From Nocardioidaceae bacterium (GTDB taxonomy: Bacteria; Actinomycetota; Actinomycetes; Propionibacteriales; Nocardioidaceae): a stretch of 44,222 bases of DNA. Of the stretch, positions 18,297 to 29,805 are shown in pieces. Below the pieces are notes generated by a model, which did no database searches, was not told where the DNA came from, and was given only the letters and a program-made list of their open reading frames with translations. The DNA lies in contig JAUJOO010000008.1 in NCBI GenBank assembly GCA_030447585.1, positions 74,387-118,608 on the forward strand, written 5' to 3'. Within the stretch, counting starts at the first letter, position 1; each line of letters starts with the position of its first letter. The translations under genes and the position numbers were made by a program.

Positions 18297-19666
18297 GGAC
18301 AGCGCGCCGCGCACCGGTGGCGTCCCGGCGGGCGGGCGTACCCGCTGCTCGAGGTCGATGACCTCCATGTGCACTACGCCATCTCGGGCAGCTTCGTGCA
18401 GCGCCTGCTCAACCGCGACATCGGAGCCGTGCGGGCGGTCGACGGTGTCAGCTTCACCCTGTACGAGGGGGAGGTGCTCGGCGTCGTCGGTGAGTCCGGC
18501 AGCGGCAAGACGACACTGGGACGGGCCATGCTCGGGCTCGCCGCACCCACCGGCGGCAGCATCCGTTACCGGGGCCGGGAGGTGGCCGGCCTTTCCGAGC
18601 GTGCCTTCCGGCCGCTGCGCCGCAAGCTGCAGATGGTCTTCCAGGACCCGCATGCCTCGCTCAACCCCGGTATGGACCTGGCCACCGCGCTCGCTCACCC
18701 GCTGCGCATCCACGGAGCCACCCGCTCCGGAGCCGAGACCGATGCAGCTGTGCGCGCGGCACTGGAGCGCGTCGGGCTGGTGCCGGTCGAGCGGTTCCTG
18801 CGCAAGTACCCGAGCGACCTGTCCGGGGGCAGAAGCAGCGGGCGGTGATCGCCCGGGCGATCATCCTCGGCCCGGAGTTGCTCGTCGCCGACGAGCCGGT
18901 CTCGATGCTGGACATGAGCGTGCGCGCCAAGATCCTCGAGCTGATGCTCGACCTGCGCCGCGACCTCAACCTCACCTACCTCTACATCACCCACGACCTG
19001 GCCACGGCCAAGTTCTTCTGCGACCGGGTGGCGATCATGTACCTCGGGCGCATCGTCGAGATCGGTTCCGTGGAGCAGATCTACGCCGATCCCCGCCACC
19101 CCTACACCCGCGCGCTGCTCAGCGCCATCCCCGAGCCCGACCCGACCAAGTCGATCCCGCGCGACGTGCCCCGCGGGGAGATCCCGGACGCGGCGCGTCG
19201 CCCCATGGGCTGCTCCTTCCACCCGCGCTGCCCGCGCGCCTTTGAGGTCTGCGGCTGGGAGAGCCGTGACCTGCGCAACCTGCTGGAGCTGCGCTGGGTC
19301 GAAGCGGGGGAGCAGGCGTACGAGCAGGAGCAGGCGATGGTCGCCAACCTGGCTGAGCTCGAGGAACCGAGCACCGACGTGATGCTGCAGCCGGCCCGCG
19401 GCCACGACGCCGCGGAGATCTTGGCGTTGCTCCAGCAGATCCGCTCCGAGCACCCGGAGGAGCCGCTGTGGCGGGGCGTGCGCGAGCTCACCCGCGACGG
19501 CAACGGCGTACGGGTGCGCTTCTGGGACGGCGTCGACCCCGGGCTCTTCGACGCGGACGGCGTCCTCGCCGCCTGCCTGCTCCACGACCCGGAGTCACGC
19601 CGCCGGGCGGAGGAGCTCTCCGCTCAGGCCCGGCTGGAAAGGCCTGGTCGCGCCGGTACGCGCTGA
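18280..19666 (+). CDS. ABC transporter ATP-binding protein, DppF type, with long C-terminal extension (two frame breaks)
   Basis: Probable TTG start at 18280, overlapping the previous gene; the first break near 18330 leads into [15 protein letters not shown]. Walker [21 protein letters not shown], a second break near 18835 within the LSGGQ-type signature, then [18 protein letters not shown] and the cysteine motif CSFHPRCP. After that point most DppF proteins end within a few dozen residues, but here about 140 more follow, including [26 protein letters not shown] and [15 protein letters not shown]. The function of this tail is unknown to me. It ends 37 bp from the convergent exporter gene. Confidence 0.83.
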
Positions 19667-19703
19667 CCTGCTGCGCTGTGGCTCATCGGGTGCCCGATGG
19701 GGC

Positions 19704-22262
19704 TCATTGGGTGCTGATGGCTCGCAGGACGTCGAGCCTGGCGGCCCGGCGGGCCGGCCACACCGCCGCCAGCACCCCCACCAGACCAGCGAGGACGACG
19801 AAGAGCAGGAGTTGTCTCACCGGCACGCTGAGCACGGCGATGCCTTGGTCGGCCAGCGCCTGCTGCAGGCTGATGCCGAAGATCAGGCCGAGGGCGACAC
19901 CGAGCACCGCCCCGAGCAGGGCGACCGCCACCGACTCCAACCGGATCATCGTCCGCAGCTGGCGCCGGCTCAGGCCGACGGCGCGGAGCAGCCCCACCTC
20001 CCGCGTCCGCTCGATGACCGACAGCGCCAGGGTGTTGACGATGCCGAGCACGGCGATGGTGATGGCCAGTCCCAGCAGCGCGTAGATGATGTAGAGCAGC
20101 GGGTCGATGCTGGCGCGCTGTTCGGCGGCGAACTCCGCCTGGTCCTTGAGCGTCACCGTAGGAAGGCCGGCGAGCACCTCGTCGATCTGCGTCCGGACCG
20201 CCCCCCGCTCAGCGCCGGCCTGGGCATTGACGTAGACCAACGCGTCGGCAGGCTGGACACCGCCCTGACGGAGCGCATCGAGCGACAGCACCAGATCGCT
20301 CCCGAGGACCGGCGACTGCTCGAAGATGCCCGCGATCGTGTGCTGCTCGGAACCTGCCGGCAGCCCGACCGACACGGGGTCGCCGACACCCCATCCCTCG
20401 CGCTCCGCGCGGCTGCCGGCGACCAGGACCCCGCCGTCGATGAGTCCCGCGGCGTCGCCCGCCGTCACGTCGATCGCGACCGCGTCGAAGAAGGTCGCCG
20501 GATCGATACCCACGACGAACGTCGACTCCTCGTCCACGGTGGCGGCGGAGTAGCGAACCTGGGACACGGAGGCGACGCCGTCCTGCCGCGAGATCTCGGC
20601 CGCGATCGTCGGGGAGAAGGGCGCCTGGAAGACGTTCGAGACGATGTAGTCGGCCTCCAGGTTGCCGGTGACCAGCTCGTCGATGCTGCTCTTGGTGGAC
20701 TGGCCGAAGATCGACATCGCCGTCACCAGCGCGAGCCCGATCATCAGCGCCGAGGCCGTGGCCGCCGTACGGCGCGGGTTGCGCAGCGCGTTCTCCCGCG
20801 CCAGCCTGCCCACGGTGCCGAACAGCCGCGGGTAGACCGAGCCGATACCGCGGACGACCGGCCGGCCGAGGTAGGGACTGAGCAGCGCCACTCCCAGGAA
20901 CACACCGAGCACGCCGGCGCCGACCAGCGCGACCGGGTTGCCGGATGCGCCGAGCAGTCCAGCGGTGAGCACCGCCGCACCGACCAGGGACAGCGCCAGG
21001 CCGCCGATGAGCCGGCGCCGCAGGGAGGACTCAGGCAGGGCCACGTCGTCGCGCATCGCCGCCACCGGCGGGACCTTGGAGGCGCGGCGCGCCGGCCCGT
21101 ACGCCGACACCAGCGTCACCAGGATGCCGACGACGTACGCGACGAGCGCGGTGCGCGGCCGGAACACCAACCCGGCGTCACCGAGGTCGAGCCCGAAGAA
21201 GCTGAACAACGCCTTGAGGCCGATGGCGAGCAGGAAGCCGCCAGCGAGGCCGAGGGTCGACCCGAGCAGCCGCCGATGACGAGGGCCTCACCGAGGACGG
21301 AGCGGGTGACCTGACGCCGGCCAGCGCCGAGGGCGCGAAGAGCGCGAGCTCCCGGGTCCGCTGGGCGACGAGGATCGAGAAGGTGTTGACGATGAGGAAG
21401 GTGCCGACCAGCAGGGACACCGCGGCGAAGACCAGGAGGAAGATGTTGAGGAAGCGCAGGTTCTCCTGCAGCGCCGTGGAGTTCTCTGCGGCGATGTTCT
21501 GCCCCGTCTCGGCCTCGAGGCCGATGGGCAACGCCTGCTCCAGCTGGTCGCGCAGCGCCTCCGCCGAGACGCCCTCTCGGCGGTCACCGACACGCGGCTG
21601 AATCCATCCCGCTGCCGAGCAGCAGGCGCTGGGCGGTGGGAGTGTCGAAGAAGGTGAGGGTCGCCCCGACGAGGTTGCCGGTGTCCCCGAACTGCGCGAT
21701 GCCGACCAGCTCACCCTCGACGCGGGGTACCGGCCCGGAGGAGACGAGCGGCACGGTGTCGCCGATCTGGTAGCCGGTGCGCTCGGCAGTCTTGACGTCG
21801 ATCACTATCTGGTTCGGTCCGGCTGGGGGCTCCCCTGCACGAGGGTGACCGGAATCGACCCGTCGAAGGCTGGGTAGTCGGTCCAGTTGAAGGCCAGGCC
21901 TGGTGCACCACCGGAGCTGGCGACCTTGCCGTCCTTGTCGAGCACGTAGACGCCTTCGGCCTCCACGTCACCGTCCGCCCGGGCGACTCCCTCCACCGAC
22001 GCGATCTGCGCGACCATCGAGGCGGGCACCCGACGCGTGTCCGCCGTCGGGAACTGCTGCTGGGCAGCCACGTCGAGCTCGTTGCGGGGCGCGACCACAC
22101 GTCCGGCTCGGTCGAGCCGAAGATCTCGTCGAAGCTGCGCTGGAGCGTGTCGGTGAACACCAGGGAGCCGGCGACGAAGGCCACCCCCAAGACGATGGCG
22201 AAGCCGCTCATCGCCAGCCGCAGCTTGCGCGCCAGCAGGCTCTTCAGCGTTGCCCGCAGCAC
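19704..22262 (-). CDS. FtsX/MacB-type ABC exporter permease, about 850 residues (four frame breaks)
   Basis: Large permease with two FtsX-like halves, the usual actinobacterial form. GTG start at 22262: LRATLKSLLARKLRLAMSGFAIVLGVAFVAG is the first membrane helix. An extracytoplasmic domain follows (QIVIDVKTAERTGYQIGDTVP), then helix cluster one (FLNIFLLVFAAVSLLVGTF), a middle helix region (GARRASK-like GPARRASKVPPVAAMRDD), a second extracytoplasmic domain and the last helices, ending PARRAARLDVLRAISTQ. Frames change near 22105, 21830, 21600 and 21290. It starts two bases after the stop of its ATPase. Such pairs export lipoproteins, drugs or envelope components; the substrate cannot be told. 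Confidence 0.84.
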
Positions 22263-22264
22263 AC

Positions 22265-23044
22265 TCAGGCCTTCCGCCCGGCCTGCCGGGGAATCTTCAT
22301 CCGCTCGAGTACCCGCTCGGCGGTGGGCGCGCGCAGCTCGTCGACGATGCGCCCGTCAGCCAGGAACACGACCCGATCGCTGTACGCAGCCGCCAGCGGG
22401 TCATGGGTGACCATGACCACGGTCTGCCCGAACTCGCGCACCGAGCGGCGCAGGAAGTCGAGCACCTCGGCCGAGGCGTGCGAGTCGAGGTTGCCCGTCG
22501 GCTCATCGGCGAAGACGATCTCCGGCCGGCTGGCTAGCGCCCGCGCACAAGCGACCCGCTGCTGCTGGCCGCCGGAAAGCTCGTTCGGCTTGTGCCCCAG
22601 CCGGTCGCCGAGCCCCACGGTGTCGATCACGGTGTCCAGCCAGGCGCGGTCGGGCCGCCGCCCGGCGATGTCGAGGGGCAGGGTGATGTTCTCGAGCGCG
22701 GTGAGGGTCGGTACGAGGTTGAACGACTGGAAGACGAAGCCGACGCGGTCCCGGCGCAGCCGGGTGAGCTCCTTGTCGCGCATCGCCGTGATGTCCTGCG
22801 TCCCGATGACGACCCGTCCAGACGTCACCGAGTCGAGCCCGGCCAGACAGTGCATGAGCGTGGACTTGCCGGAACCGGAGGGCCCCATGATCGCGCTGAA
22901 CTCTCCGCGGGCGAAGCTGACGCTGACCCCGTCGAGTGCGATGACGCGGGCGTCACCCCTGCCGTAGGTCTTCACGAGGTCCTCAGCCCGGGCGGCCGCC
23001 TCCAGTGGAGGCTCGACCCGCACAACCGCTCCCACGCTGCTCAC
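22265..23044 (-). CDS. MacB/LolD-type ABC exporter ATPase
   Basis: 259 residues, intact. Walker A GPSGSGKS near residue 55, Q-loop FVFQSFNLVPTLTALEN, signature LSGGQQQRVA, Walker B IVFADEPTGNLDSHAS and switch VMVTHDP. The Q-loop and NLD motif are characteristic of the MacB/LolD/FtsE group. It is transcribed ahead of the large permease with a two-base gap, so the two form an operon. Absent from copy 1 of the neighbourhood, where the nuclease is flanked by a peptide importer instead. Confidence 0.93.
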   Translation of the reverse strand: MSSVGAVVRVEPPLEAAARAEDLVKTYGRGDARVIALDGVSVSFARGEFSAIMGPSGSGKSTLMHCLAGLDSVTSGRVVIGTQDITAMRDKELTRLRRDRVGFVFQSFNLVPTLTALENITLPLDIAGRRPDRAWLDTVIDTVGLGDRLGHKPNELSGGQQQRVACARALASRPEIVFADEPTGNLDSHASAEVLDFLRRSVREFGQTVVMVTHDPLAAAYSDRVVFLADGRIVDELRAPTAERVLERMKIPRQAGRKA

Positions 23045-23169
23045 GACGTCTCCTCGGGCGTTCGCCGTCGACGACCGTACCGGGGCAACAATCCGGCATG
23101 CCGGTCGGCTGCTGGCTCGACGGCACGCGGCGCTGCTTGCGTCCGAGCCCGCGACCGGTACGGACCGGG

Positions 23170-24148
23170 TCAGAGGTCCTGCGTTCGCGGCGACGGCGCC
23201 TCCTCGGCAGCGGCGTCACCGGGTTGCGCCGCCTCGTCGGGAGCCGGCAGCGGCGGGGGAGTGCCGCCCCATGCCGGGCAGAGCGGGCGGTGGTCGCACC
23301 AGTCGCAGAGCCGGCTGGGGCTGGGCCGCCAGTCGCCGGTCGCTGTGGCCCGCGCGATCGCCCGCCACAGGGCCGCGAGCTTGCGCTCCGTGGCCAGCAG
23401 GTCGGCCTCGTCGGGCTCGTAGCGCAGCACCTCACCGCTGCCGAGGTACAACAGCTGCAGCGCCTTGGGCACCCGGCCGTTCATGCGCCACAGCACGAGC
23501 GCGTAGAACCGCATCTGGAACATCGCCCGCGCCTCGAAGGCTGGGTCAGGCGCGCGGCCGGTCTTGTAGTCGACGATCCGCACGTCACCGGAGCCGGCGA
23601 CGTCGAGACGGTCGACGTAGCCGCGCAGCCGCAGCCCGGAGTCGAGCACCGTCTCGACGTACAGCTCGCGCTCGGCCGGCTCGTAGCGGCGGCGGATCCT
23701 CCAGCGTGAAGTAGCGACGCACCAGCTGCTCGGCCTCGGTGAGCCAGTCGGCCAACGCGCGGCGCCGTCGGCGTCGTCGCTGAAGAGACCGGCGAGCTCG
23801 GGATCGGCCGCGAGCAGGCGCTCCCACTCGACCTCCACCAGGGCACTCGCCCGCGCGGGCAGCCGGCTCTCTGGCCGGCAGGTCGTACAGCTTGTCGAGC
23901 ACCGCGTGCACGACCGTGCCACGGGTCGCGGCGGGGGTGGGGCGCTCGGGAAGCCGGTCGATCACCCGGAAGCGGTAGCGCAGCGGGCAGGACAGGAAGT
24001 CGGCCGCCCGCGACGGGGAGAGCGTGCCCGCGGCGGCCGGTCCCGGGGGACTGAGCGGGGACCAGCGCACGCGCCGGGGCTGGTGCGCGCCGCCAGCAAC
24101 GACCGCGCGTCCCGTCGCAGCGGCGCTCATCGGCACGGTCGAGGTCAT
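23170..24148 (-). CDS. RecB-like PD-(D/E)XK nuclease with Fe-S cysteines, copy 2 (frame breaks)
   Basis: The ATG at 24148 opens an N terminus longer than in copy 1, then LSPSRAADFLSCPLRYRFRVID (first cluster cysteine). Frame breaks fall near 23870 and 23760, before ALADWLTEAEQLVRRYF, and near 23700. The remaining frame holds RGYVDRLDV, catalytic IVDYKTGR and CDWCDHRPLCPAW. The segment from RIVDYKTG to GGTPPPLP is very similar to copy 1. Both copies diverge head to head from the M50 gene. Confidence 0.82.
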
Positions 24149-24155
24149 GGCGGCG

Positions 24156-24161
24156 AGGTTA
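24156..24161 (-). promoter_or_regulatory. -10 hexamer TAACCT of recB-like copy 2 (leaderless)
   Basis: On the minus strand TAACCT lies seven bases before the ATG at 24148, the same spacing as in copy 1. Confidence 0.55.
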
Positions 24162-24201
24162 GGGAGGCACCGACAACCACGGGTGAGCCACGCGCCGGGA
24201 C

Positions 24202-24207
24202 TAGCCT
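24202..24207 (+). promoter_or_regulatory. -10 hexamer TAGCCT of M50 copy 2 (leaderless)
   Basis: TAGCCT is followed by eight bases and the ATG at 24216. The 67-bp divergent gap again holds two back-to-back -10 elements. Confidence 0.5.
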
Positions 24208-24215
24208 GGGCTGCG

Positions 24216-25370
24216 ATGAGCGAGTCCCCAGGCGGCCGCCCGACCCTCTCCCGGCGGACGGGACGCGAGGGCTCGGTCGGCCTGCGCCTGGGTCGGGTCG
24301 CCGGTGTGCCGCTGCTCGTCTCACCGACCTGGTTCCTCGTCGCGGGGCTCATCACGGTGAGCTTCGCGCCGACCGTCGAGGCCCGGATACCCGGCCTGGG
24401 GTCCTTGCGGTACGCCGTGACCGCGGCGTTCGCGCTGCTCCTCTACGGCTCGGTGCTGCTGCACGAGCTGAGCCACGCTCTCGTCGCCCGCCGGCTCGGC
24501 CTGCAGGTGCGAGCCATCACCCTGCACTTCCTCGGCGGGTTCACCCAGCTGGAGCCGCACCGCCCCAGTCCCCGCCGCGACTTCCTGGTGGCCTTCGCGG
24601 GGCCGGTGGTCTCCTGGCGGTGGGCGGGTTGGCGCTGCTCGCCGCCGAGCCGATCGACGCGGCGGTGCCGGAGTACCTGCTGGGTGCCCTGGCCGTCTCC
24701 AACCTCGTCGTGGGTGCGTTCAACCTGCTCCCGGCGCTGCCCCTCGACGGGCGGTCACATGCTGCGGGCGGCGGTGTGGCGGGTGAGCGGGGACGACTTC
24801 GCGGGCAGCGTCGTGGCGTCGGTCGCCGGCGTCGTCCTCGCCGCGCTGCTCGTTGTCTCACCGTGGCTTGCCAGCCCTTGGCTCGGACCGCCGGACGTCT
24901 TCCAGGCACTGATCGCTGTTCTCGTCGCCTCCTTCCTGTGGAACGGCGCCCGCCAGTCCCTCAAGGTGGCCCAGCTGCGGCGCCGCCTCCCCCGGCTCGT
25001 GGTGCGCAGTCTCGCCCGCCGGGCTATCCCCGTCGCAGCGAGCCTTCCGCTTGCCGAGGCCGTCCGCCGGGCGCACGCGGCGGGGGCACGGGCGCTCGTC
25101 GTCGTCGACGGCGACGGCAAGCCCACCGGCCTGGTGAGCGAGCAGGCGGTGGCGGACATCGCGGAGCAGCAGCGGCCGTGGGTCGATGTGGCGAGCGTCT
25201 CCCGGGGCCTCGCGTCGGGCCTGGTGCTGCGTGCCGACCTCGAGGGCGAGCCGCTCGTCCTCGCCATGCAGGAGTCCCCCGCGACGGAGTACCTCGTCGT
25301 GGAGCCGACCGGGGAGATCTACGGCGTGCTTGTGACCGCCGACGTCGACGCCGCCCTGGCCACTGCCTGA
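24216..25370 (+). CDS. M50 membrane metalloprotease with CBS domains, copy 2 (two frame breaks)
   Basis: About 384 residues when repaired. LGRVAGVPLLVSPTWFLVAGL begins the membrane part; zinc motif HELSH follows GSVLL. A break near 24615 scrambles the next helix, and a second near 24750 (extra G in GACGGGCGG) interrupts the LPALPLDGGHMLRAA zinc-ligand region before the frame is restored. The CBS-like C-terminal region ends EIYGVLVTADVDAALATA, closely matching copy 1. It reads towards trmI. Confidence 0.85.
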   Translation: MSESPGGRPTLSRRTGREGSVGLRLGRVAGVPLLVSPTWFLVAGLITVSFAPTVEARIPGLGSLRYAVTAAFALLLYGSVLLHELSHALVARRLGLQVRAITLHFLGGFTQLEPHRPSPRRDFLVAFAGPVVSWRWAGWRCSPPSRSTRRCRSTCWVPWPSPTSSWVRSTCSRRCPSTGGHMLRAAVWRVSGDDFAGSVVASVAGVVLAALLVVSPWLASPWLGPPDVFQALIAVLVASFLWNGARQSLKVAQLRRRLPRLVVRSLARRAIPVAASLPLAEAVRRAHAAGARALVVVDGDGKPTGLVSEQAVADIAEQQRPWVDVASVSRGLASGLVLRADLEGEPLVLAMQESPATEYLVVEPTGEIYGVLVTADVDAALATA

Positions 25371-26297
<927 letters not shown>

Positions 26298-26341
26298 CCT
26301 GGGACGTCGGCAGCCGGGGTGGGCAAAGCGACCGTCGCCGG

Positions 26342-26347
26342 TAAGGT
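26342..26347 (+). promoter_or_regulatory. -10 hexamer TAAGGT of ARC copy 2
   Basis: TAAGGT would start transcription near 26354; AGGAGG at 26366-26371 precedes the GTG at 26380 by eight bases. This mirrors the arrangement before ARC copy 1. Confidence 0.5.
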
Positions 26348-26379
26348 CGAGACGTCGACCCTCGCAGGAGGTGAGGACC

Positions 26380-28203
26380 GTGCCCGCTTCCGACGACACC
26401 AGGGGTGCCGCCGGCGGTACGCGACGCGAAGCCGCCGAGCTGGCGAGCCAGGTGTCCTTCCTCGAGCACGAGGTGGCCGCCCTGCGCCGCCGGCTCGCGG
26501 AGTCACCGCGCCATGTCCATCAGCTGGAGGAGCGGCTGGTCGAGACCCAGGCGGCGCTGGCCGGCCTGACCGGACAGAACGAGCGACTGGTGGCGACGCT
26601 GCGGGAGGCGCGCGAGCAGATCGTCGCCCTCAAGGAGGAGATCGACCGGCTGGCCCAGCCGCCGGCCGGCTTCGGCGTCCTGCTCGGCTGCAACGACGAC
26701 GACACCGTCGACGTCTTCACCGGCGGCCGCAAGCTGCGGGTCGCGGTCAGCCCCAACGTCGAGCTCGACCAGCTGCGCCACGGGCAGGAGGTCATGCTCA
26801 ACGAGGCGCTCAACGTCGTCGAGGCGATGGCCTACGAGCAGGTCGGCGAGGTCGTCCTGCTCAAGGAGGTGCTCGCCGACGGCGAGCGGGCCCTGGTCAT
26901 CGGGCACACCGACGAGGAGCGGGTGGTACGCCTCGCGGAGCCGCTGATGGCCGGCACGCTGCGTGCCGGTGACTCCCTGCTGCTGGAGCCGCGCTCCGGG
27001 TTCGTCCACGAGCGCATCCCCAAGAGCGAGGTCGAGGAGCTCATCCTCGAGGAGGTGCCCGACATCGACTACGCCAGCATCGGGGGGCTGGCCCGCCAGA
27101 TCGAGATGATCCGCGACGCGGTCGAGCTGCCGTACGTGCACGCCGACCTGTTCCGCGAGCACGAGCTGCGCGCACCCAAGGGCGTGCTGCTGTACGGGCC
27201 GCCCGGCTGCGGCAAGACGCTCATCGCCAAGGCGGTCGCCAACTCGCTGGCCAAGCAGGTGGCGCTCAAGACTGGGCGCGCCGAGGGCAAGTCGTTCTTC
27301 CTCAACATCAAGGGCCCCGAGCTGCTCAACAAGTACGTCGGCGAGACCGAGCGGCACATCCGCCTGGTCTTCCAGCGGGCGCGCGAAAAGGCCAGCGAGG
27401 GCACGCCCGTCATCGTCTTCTTCGACGAGATGGACTCGCTGTTCCGTACCCGCGGCTCCGGGGTCTCCAGCGATGTCGAGAACACGATCGTCCCGCAGCT
27501 GCTCTCCGAGATCGACGGCGTCGAGAGCCTGGAGAACGTCCTCGTCATCGGTGCGTCCAACCGCGAGGACATGATCGACCCCGCCATCCTGCGGCCCGGC
27601 CGGCTCGACGTCAAGATCAAGATCGAGCGTCCCGACGCCGAGGCGGCGCGCGACATCTTCTCCAAGTACCTCACGCCGAGCCTGCCCCTCCATCCCGAGG
27701 ACGTCGCCGAGCACGGCGGGTCGGTGGCGGCCACCATCGAGGGGATGATCCAGCGCACGGTCGAGCGGATGTACTCCGAGACCGAGGAGAACCGCTTCCT
27801 CGAGGTGACCTACGCCAACGGGGACAAGGAGGTCCTGTACTTCCGCGACTTCAACTCCGGCGCCATGATCCAGAACATCGTCGACCGCGCCAAGAAGTCG
27901 GCGATCAAGGACCTGCTCGACACCGGCCAGCGCGGCATCCGCGTGGTGCACCTGCTCAACGGCTGCCTCGACGAGTTCGCCGAGAACGAGGACCTGCCCA
28001 ACACCACCAACCCCGACGACTGGGCGCGCATCTCGGGCAAGAAGGGCGAGCGGATCGTCTTCATCCGCACGCTGGTCTCCGGCAAGCAGGGGACCGAGGC
28101 CGGGCGCTCCATCGACACCGTCGCCAACACCGGCCAGTACCTCTACCGCAGCAGCCTCGTTCACCGCGGAGCCGGGGCGGCCCGGTGTACGCTCGGTGCA
28201 TGA
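26380..28203 (+). CDS. arc: ARC/Mpa proteasomal AAA+ ATPase, complete
   Basis: Hexameric unfoldase that captures Pup and threads pupylated proteins into the 20S core. 607 residues as read. Coiled coil (about 15-80), double OB region ([25 protein letters not shown]), AAA+ domain with Walker A GPPGCGKT near 273, Walker [12 protein letters not shown] near 347, and [14 protein letters not shown]. The C terminus should end in GQYL, whose tyrosine docks in the alpha-ring pocket and opens the gate. Here NTGQYL is complete at 28143 (588 residues) but no stop follows; 19 more residues run to 28203. Inserting one G (TGA for TA) right after QYL would restore the expected end. Start GTG 26380 is fixed by AGGAGG. 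Confidence 0.96.
   Translation: MPASDDTRGAAGGTRREAAELASQVSFLEHEVAALRRRLAESPRHVHQLEERLVETQAALAGLTGQNERLVATLREAREQIVALKEEIDRLAQPPAGFGVLLGCNDDDTVDVFTGGRKLRVAVSPNVELDQLRHGQEVMLNEALNVVEAMAYEQVGEVVLLKEVLADGERALVIGHTDEERVVRLAEPLMAGTLRAGDSLLLEPRSGFVHERIPKSEVEELILEEVPDIDYASIGGLARQIEMIRDAVELPYVHADLFREHELRAPKGVLLYGPPGCGKTLIAKAVANSLAKQVALKTGRAEGKSFFLNIKGPELLNKYVGETERHIRLVFQRAREKASEGTPVIVFFDEMDSLFRTRGSGVSSDVENTIVPQLLSEIDGVESLENVLVIGASNREDMIDPAILRPGRLDVKIKIERPDAEAARDIFSKYLTPSLPLHPEDVAEHGGSVAATIEGMIQRTVERMYSETEENRFLEVTYANGDKEVLYFRDFNSGAMIQNIVDRAKKSAIKDLLDTGQRGIRVVHLLNGCLDEFAENEDLPNTTNPDDWARISGKKGERIVFIRTLVSGKQGTEAGRSIDTVANTGQYLYRSSLVHRGAGAARCTLGA
28188..28193 (+). promoter_or_regulatory. -10 hexamer TACGCT of dop (leaderless)
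   Basis: TACGCT is preceded by TG, as in an extended -10, and is followed by six bases and the ATG at 28200. It lies inside the 3' extension of the ARC reading frame, further evidence that ARC really ends at 28143. Confidence 0.55.
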
Positions 28204-29715
28204 GCGTGCGCCGGGTGATGGGGGCCGAGACCGAGTACGGCATCTCGGTGCAGGGCAACCCCGCGGCCAACTCGATGCTCAGCTCATCGCAGATCGTCAA
28301 CGCCTACGCGGCGGCGACCGTACGGGCGCGCCGGGCGCGCTGGGACTTCGAGGAGGAAAGCCCGCTGCGCGATGCGCGCGGCTTCGAGCTGGCCCGTGAC
28401 TTCGCCGACGGGAGCCAGCTCGCCGACGACGACGTCGGGCTGGCCAACGTGATCCTCACCAACGGTGCCCGGCTCTACGTCGACCACGCCCATCCCGAGT
28501 ACTCGACCCCCGAGGTCACCAACCCGCGCGACCTGGTGCTGTGGGACAAGGCGGGTGAGTCACGTGATGGCGCAGGCGGCCCGGCTGGCCGCGAAGCTGC
28601 CCGGTGGCCCGCAGATCCTGCTCTACAAGAACAACACCGACAACAAGGGCGCCTCGTACGGCACCTCATGAGAACTACCTCATGCCACGCCAGACGCCCT
28701 TCGTCGACATCGTCCGCCACCTGACGCCGTTCTTCGTCTCCCGGCAGGCCGTGTGCGGCGCCGGGCGGGTCGGGCGCGGCCAGGACGGCCGGGAGGCCGG
28801 GTTCCAGCTGAGCCAGCGCGCCGACTTCTTCGAGGTCGAGGTCGGGCTGGAGACGACCCTCAAGCGGCCCATCATCAACACCCGCGACGAGCCGCACGCC
28901 GACGCCGAGCGCTATCGGCGGCTGCACGTCATCGTCGGTGACGCCAACCTCTGCGAGATCTCCAACTACCTCAAGGTGGGCACGACGTCGCTGGTGCTCG
29001 CGATGGTCGAGGACGGCTTCCTCACCGCCGACCTCTCCCTCGAGCGCCCGGTCTCGACGATGCACGCGGTCTCCCACGACGCGTCCCTGCGGTCGCTGGT
29101 CACGCTCAAGGACGGGCGCAAGCTCACGGCGCGGTGCAGCTGCAGATGGAGTTCTGCGAGCAGGCGCGCAAGTACGTCGAGGACCGGTACGGCAGCGCGG
29201 CGGACCCGCAGACCAGCGACGTGCTGGACCGCTGGGAGGGAGTGCTGAGCCGGCTCGAGGCCGACCCGATGCAGTGCGCGCGCGAGCTCGACTGGGTGGC
29301 CAAGCTGGCCCTGCTCCAGCACTATCGCGACCGGGACGGCCTGGAGTGGACGGATGCCAAGCTCGCGCTGGTCGACCTGCAGTACCACGACGTGCGTCCG
29401 GAGAAGGGGCTCTACCACCGGCTGGTGTCCCTGGGCCGGATCGAGCGGCTGCTGGACGACGCGGAGGTGGAGCGGGCGGCGCTCGTGCCGCCAGCCGACA
29501 CCCGCGCCTACTTCCGCGGGCGCTGCCTCGCGCAGTACGCCGAGCACGTGGCGGCCGCGTCCTGGGACTCGGTGATCTTCGACCTGCCCGGACGCGACGC
29601 CCTGCAGCGGGTGCCGACGCTCGAACCCTTGCGGGGGACCCAGGCCCACGTCGGCGACCTGCTGGACCGCTGCCGCACCGCCGAGGAGCTCGTCACGGCG
29701 CTGACCGGCAGCTGA
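28200..29715 (+). CDS. dop: Dop, Pup deamidase/depupylase (three frame breaks)
   Basis: Carboxylate-amine-ligase fold enzyme that removes Pup from substrates and, where Pup ends in Gln, deamidates it. The ATG at 28200 gives [14 protein letters not shown] (ATP/Mg site Glu). [11 protein letters not shown] carries the catalytic Asp. Frame breaks lie near 28553, near 28665 (an extra T within the GTHENYL codons) and near 29125. Between them: [41 protein letters not shown] and, in the last frame, [19 protein letters not shown]. Repaired length is about 500 residues, normal. The pup gene follows after 90 bp. Confidence 0.9.
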
Positions 29716-29759
29716 GCGGCGGCGCGCGCGCGCCCACCCGCGGTGAAGGTGTGGCCGGT

Positions 29760-29765
29760 TAGGGT
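29760..29765 (+). promoter_or_regulatory. -10 hexamer TAGGGT of pup
   Basis: TAGGGT would start transcription near 29772. A GAGGAGG ribosome site at 29795-29801 precedes the ATG at 29806. The pup-prcB-prcA genes are probably transcribed from here. Confidence 0.45.
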
Positions 29766-29805
29766 CTGGGTAGCGACCGGCGTCCGGCCCACCCGAGGAG
29801 GTGCC

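Noticed and set aside
3943-19666. The two peptide importers as part of the duplication
   Set aside because: Their binding proteins and permeases are only distantly similar and the second is separated from its recB block by an exporter pair, so they are different transporters, not duplicated copies.
26503-28164. 553-codon minus-strand frame antisense to ARC, and similar long antisense frames (7053-8444, 4708-6339, 41252-42985; plus 19707-21314)
   Set aside because: They mirror strong coding frames of the other strand in high-GC DNA, with Asp/Arg/Val-rich translations and no domain.
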